NCBI GenBank assembly: GCA_010015655.1
Contig: ML976738.1
Location: 183,971-247,970 of the forward strand
Source of the DNA: Bimuria novae-zelandiae CBS 107.79
Lineage: Eukaryota; Ascomycota; Dothideomycetes; Pleosporales; Didymosphaeriaceae
Direction of reading: 5' to 3'
Length of the DNA stretch: 64,000 nucleotides
Shown: piece by piece, positions 60,079 through 64,000 of the stretch
How positions within the stretch are numbered: position 1 is the first letter of the stretch
Layout of the letters: the number at the start of each line of letters is the position of its first letter
Notes under the pieces: model-generated
The model's database searches: none
What the model saw: only the letters and a program-made list of their open reading frames with translations
Told to the model about the DNA's origin: nothing
Made by a program: the position numbers and the translations under genes

Positions 60079-60759
60079 TGGCTATATGGCCTAGTTTATT
60101 ACATATATAGTAAAGGCGTGCTCCAGTCCCTTATCTATAGGTTCTATCTAGGGTACGTCCTTAGTTAGACTTATAAAATCCTTTTGCCTTTCCTGTCTTT
60201 TTCTCTATTATATTAACCTAATAGTACTAAATTTCTTCTATTAGTTAGTAACTATAGTTAGCTTAGTTCTTTTGCTGGAGCTATTATTTAGAGTTACGAT
60301 AGTTAACCTTTATTATAAATAGTTTATAACTTTTTCATTTATCTTAGTTCTAGCAGAGGTCTCGTTCTAGTTTAAACTATTTATTATTAGTTTAAGTTAC
60401 TTTTACTATAAGTTCTTATAAAGTTTTAGTTTTTACTTTACTACGCAATAGTTTTTCGCGTACGTATTGCTTTAGTCTTTTATAAAATATAGTTATAAGA
60501 CTAACGTTATTTTATTTAACTTAGTTATCAGTCTTGCGGAATTTGGAATTATATTTAACTACTAAATAAGTTTATTTAAGATATTAAATATTTTGTTCGG
60601 TAATAGCTTTCTAATTAGTAATTCTAAAGTATTATTCAACTTTAGTATTAAAGGTATTATAATTTTTTAAAATCTTATTTATAGCGTCGCCTTCTATATT
60701 AGCTCTAGCCAGGTATTAATTAACGTAAGGATAAATCTATTTAAAAGTCTCTCCCTTTA

Positions 60760-61204
60760 TGTTATGAGGCGCTCACACCTTATTCCGATCCGGGTTAGGG
60801 CGGTAAGGTATCGTGGTACTTTATAGATTATTTAATAGTATAAGTTAATGCGACACTTAGCGCGAGGCTAGATAATTTAATTTTATAATAGAGTAAAATA
60901 ACTATTAGTCTATATAGGAGAACGTACTTGCACAAAAGATATATAAGTTAACTACGAGGAGCATAATAAAGGAAACCGTTTTGTATATATATCCTCCTTA
61001 TCCTAAATCCCACGATATCCCATATCCTGGCGTCGTGGAATCCCATGGGATTCTCTGGGACGTCACGTGATCGGGGTCACGTGGTCCCACGGTGTCCCAT
61101 GGTCTTGGCGTCTGAAACAGCCTGGGACGTTACGTAAGCCTGAGGTGGGGCCCGAATGCCGTCATAAGGCTCGCCGTCCCACCGTCGACTTCTGGATCGC
61201 AACA
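60760..61204 (-). repeat. Solo LTR, family A, subfamily A1 (445 bp)
   Basis: Starts TGTTATGAGGCGCTCACACC, ends GGATCGCAACA and is flanked by the duplication CTTTA (60755-60759, 61205-61209). It lies in the gag-side interior of Gypsy-2. Confidence 0.93.
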
Positions 61205-61462
61205 CTTTATATAGGTAAAAGTAAATACGGTCTTGTTTATATCTTCCTATTCTTTATTTATTCTGTAAAAGTATAAGTTAAGTTATAAGATCTATAGCTC
61301 CGTATAATCACGTTTACTATAGAAGAAGTTAGGCTTTCTATAAAAGCTCCTTATTTTTTTACTAGCTATGATAAAGCTTATTCCTTTAAAAATATTTATT
61401 TTAAGTATCTATTATATTAGTAAAAAAGGTATTATTAACACTTATATTAAGGGTATTTAAGA

Positions 61463-61898
61463 TGTTAAGCCCTTTAGGGTAGCTAGTTCTAAAGGGGTAA
61501 GGGTTAGTTCTTAAGTAAGAGTATTAGTAATATAAGTAAAGGGTATTAAATAGCTTGCGCGTATTAATAGACGTTAGTATTAAAAATATATATAGTATAA
61601 TTAAATTAATAAGATCCTAAGTTAAATCTAAATAATAAATTAGTAAACAGGATAAATATAATAGTAGAAGTCTACTATTGCGTTCCTATATACATAACTC
61701 GTCCTATGGATCCCAATAATCCTAAGAGTCCCAGGAGTCCCAAAGTCCCATATGCCAAGATACATTTGGGACGCCTGATACTTCTGGGACGCGTGACTAA
61801 TCACGTGATTCGTGGCTAAGTCAGGAATCTTGGCTGGTCGCACGGATAAGTGTCCATGCCCCGCCCTGCGTCATGTTGGATCTTAACAGATCTTAATA
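61463..61898 (-). repeat. Gypsy-2 LTR, 5' in transcript sense
   Basis: 436 bp, starting TGTTAAGCCCTTT and ending GATCTTAATA, followed by the duplication CTAAT. Its right half is less RIP-altered than the partner LTR. Confidence 0.85.
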
Positions 61899-61903
61899 CT
61901 AAT

Positions 61904-64000
61904 AAACGCACTAAACAAAGACTATAAAAGGTAAATGTATTAACCTAGCACTAATAATTAGGCTATTTAGGCCCTTAGGCTCTTAAACACTTTATATAGT
62001 AATTTAAGAGGATAAGAATTAAAGACTTCCTTACTATTAAGTATAATGCCTATAGTAAAGTAAAACTAAAATAGTAAATATGCTAATAAGCTAGGAAGCT
62101 AACCAAAGGCGCTAGTAAGCAAGTTATAATTAATTTTTATTACTCTAAAGTAGATAGATTAATAAGAGAGAAAAGCTAAATACTAATTATTAATTAATTC
62201 TCTAGTTTTATATAGAACTTTTACTTTAAGGATAACTGCCTAGCACGTTTAATTATTAAATTACTTAGCACCTTTATGCTATTTATAAAAGTATAATACA
62301 GTATTATAGTAAAAGTAGTTAAATCTAATAATAAGATCTTCTTTATTAAGGTAGACGTTAAAAAGTAGTACTTAGTATATAGGATGAAGATTAAGCCTTT
62401 AGTACCTAATATTTAAGTATAAAATAAAAGGGCTAAATACTTAAGGAGTATAATAAAAAAGAAAGCGGGTATAATATAACTTAACTTTAACCTACTCTAG
62501 TAAATAGTCTAAGATTACTTAAGCTATAGTCTACCTCTATAGTTAAACTTTAAACTACGCTAATTAATAGTAATCTCTATATAAAGTATTCTTTGTAATA
62601 GTAGCTTTCTAGAACGGCGTTATTACTTAATTAAAGAAGCTAAATTAAGCTTACTTAAAATCCTATAGCTATAAGGCCTTTACTATAACTAATAATACTA
62701 AACGTGGTAAAGGTAAACTCTAGTACCTAGATCCTAAAGCCTAAATAGGCTCTCTAGTTAGCTATAAATTGACTAATATTTAAAGGATATAGATCCCCTC
62801 TTTAGTGAAGATATTTAGTACTCGCGACGTAATATTTGACAAGGATAGTATATTCTTAGATAAAACTAAAAACTTAATAAATAACTTTATATATAGTATA
62901 TTAGAAGAAATAGTAGCCTAGGTATAATTAGTAAAGTTACCTTTTTTTACTTTAATAAAAGTAAGCTACGAAGTCCTTTTTTAAGAATAAAATAATTAGG
63001 AAAGTGCTAAAGGGAGAGGTTAAATAAGCTTTTAAGTATAAGTAAGATAAAAAGTTAAATATAAGTATTTAATACTTTCCTTAATACTACTACTAGTAAT
63101 ACTTCTTATATAAGTAATAGTAGTAGGCGATTAAACTAAACTAACTCTAATAGTATAGACTATATAATAATAAATAAGTCCTTAGGCAGCTGCATTTCTA
63201 GCAGGTATAAAAGCAGGACCCTATAGTTTTATTAATAAAAAGACGCTTAATAAGGAATAGCTAAAGCGCATAATTATTACTAGTAAGAAACCTTACTAAA
63301 GTATAATACTAAAACTACCTACTTATAAAGATAAATTTAAAGATTGTTTACTATATTACTTATAGAAAGTAGCCAAGAACTCCTATTTTTAAAATTACTA
63401 TAAGATAAAGTCTTAAAGTAAGGTAGCTACCTCCTAAGTAAAAGTAGTAGGATATTATATCCTTAATTATATATAGGTTTATACCTATAAGTTTAATAAA
63501 TACTATTAACTATAAAAGTGTACGACACGACTAGTTATAAAAGATAACTAATAATAGTACCTTACCTTATAAGAAATCTATGCTATAATACTTATAAAAT
63601 AATCCTTTTATATGCTTATAGTAATTGTAGCTTAGTTTAACCTTAAGCTTATTTAACACGACGTTACTAACCCTTTCGTTCACGCAAAACTAGATAGAGA
63701 AATCTACATGAGAATGCCCCGCGGTTACTCTCGAGCAGGCACAGTCCTCCAACTACACAAAGCACTCTACGGACTGCGCATATCTCCAATACTTTGGCAG
63801 AGAGTGTTTACATCAACGCTCCACGATATTAGTTTTAAAATAGTGTCCTACGGGCCATGTTATCTTATTAAGAATAGTATTATTACCTTTTTTTATGTAA
63901 ATAACCTTATTATTACTTATAATAAGTTATAAAAGTAAGCTGCTAAAGCTACTTTAGTAAAAATGAGTACTAAATTTATACTTATTAGTAGTAAAAACCT
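61904..64000 (+). pseudogene. Copia-type pol, RIP-decayed, running off the window end
   Basis: Plus-strand translation shows an integrase C-terminal signature at about 62760-62870 (YKLTNI, IPSLVKIFSTRDVIFDKDS). It then shows the Copia reverse-transcriptase core at 63668-63900: VHAKLDREIYMRMPRGYSRA, LHKALYGLRISPILWQ and the active site YVNN, where YVDD is expected. The block 63668-63840 is nearly free of RIP damage although both sides are heavily altered. No LTR is visible; the 3' end is beyond the window. Gypsy-2 was inserted into this element or its flank. Confidence 0.85.

Larger units (their letters stand above)
54160..61440 (-). pseudogene. Gypsy-2 gag-pol polyprotein, RIP-inactivated and interrupted
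   Basis: Legible minus-strand blocks, high to low coordinate: a CCHC gag knuckle, YICNKLGHIARN-RSK, split by the retroposon (about 60115-60092 and 59521-59480); the reverse-transcriptase active-site region YIDNILVFSENE (YIDN at 57388-57377, where YVDD-like is expected, a G-to-A change); and an integrase block, SDRDKLFTLN, at about 55590-55560. Stops are abundant. The RT-before-integrase order identifies Gypsy. A chromodomain was not legible near 54200-54500. Confidence 0.82.
53338..61898 (-). mobile_element. Second Ty3/Gypsy element, RIP-decayed, hosting five insertions
   Basis: LTRs lie at 53338-54153 (366 bp once a nested solo LTR is removed) and 61463-61898 (436 bp). They share GTCCCATATRC, CGCGTRACTAATYACGT and TGCCCCGYCC blocks. 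The element is flanked by the duplication CTAAT (53333-53337, 61899-61903). It is transcribed on the minus strand, with a polypurine tract AAAGAGGGGAAC beside the left LTR (54168-54157). Nested are solo LTRs at 53481, 56022, 56442 and 60760 and a retroposon at 59522. Without them the element is about 6.6 kb. Confidence 0.88.

Noticed and set aside
53481..61204. The A1 LTRs at 53481 and 60760 as the LTR pair of the enclosed Gypsy element
   Set aside because: They are in opposite orientations with different duplications (GCTAC and CTTTA). A different LTR pair with matching CTAAT flanks bounds the element.
1..64000. tRNA genes
   Set aside because: A search by eye for paired A and B boxes with a foldable acceptor stem found none I could support. 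A covariance-model scan would be decisive.

Overview
The window is from a filamentous ascomycete, most likely a Dothideomycete. Its genes carry short (44-75 bp) GT-AG introns and encode ERG3, THO2, RBG1, an HTD2-like dehydratase and a GH18 chitinase. Balanced-GC gene islands alternate abruptly with very AT-rich blocks made of transposons riddled with TGG-to-TAG and CAA-to-TAA changes. That is the CpA-to-TpA signature of repeat-induced point mutation (RIP).

Layout. 1-2857: no recognisable gene. 2866-2993: a hAT-type MITE. 3235-5674: a Tc1/mariner element with two nested solo LTRs. 5877-8194: a pogo/Fot1-like element with one nested solo LTR. 9646-10818: ERG3. About 11180-19670: a decayed piggyBac element split by a full-length Ty1/Copia (12506-18073), an LTR-like piece and a solo LTR. 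20126-39454: the main gene island, with an MBOAT/wax-synthase-like protein (-), RBG1 GTPase (+), THO2 (-), a broken MFS transporter (+), a GH18 chitinase (-), an HTD2-like dehydratase with a long extension (+) and a broken protein kinase (-). 39700-48290: a second mariner remnant carrying a full-length chromodomain Ty3/Gypsy element (40844-47908). 48291-52740: a small island with a broken AIM9/APH-like phosphotransferase and an uncertain small ORF. 53338-61898: a second Gypsy element hosting five younger insertions. 61904-64000: a Copia element that runs off the end.

The genes are housekeeping or accessory and do not form one pathway. ERG3 acts in ergosterol synthesis, THO2 in transcription-coupled mRNA export, RBG1 in translation, HTD2 in mitochondrial fatty-acid synthesis and GH18 in chitin turnover. 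The strongest results are structural. Nearly every insertion can be bounded to the base by its target-site duplication, so the order of insertion and RIP can be read. Single-copy genes beside the AT blocks carry RIP-type stops. I found no convincing new biochemical system. The best candidates for novelty are the HTD2 C-terminal extension, the U3 module swap within one LTR family, and a (TAC)8-tailed retroposon inside a gag zinc knuckle.
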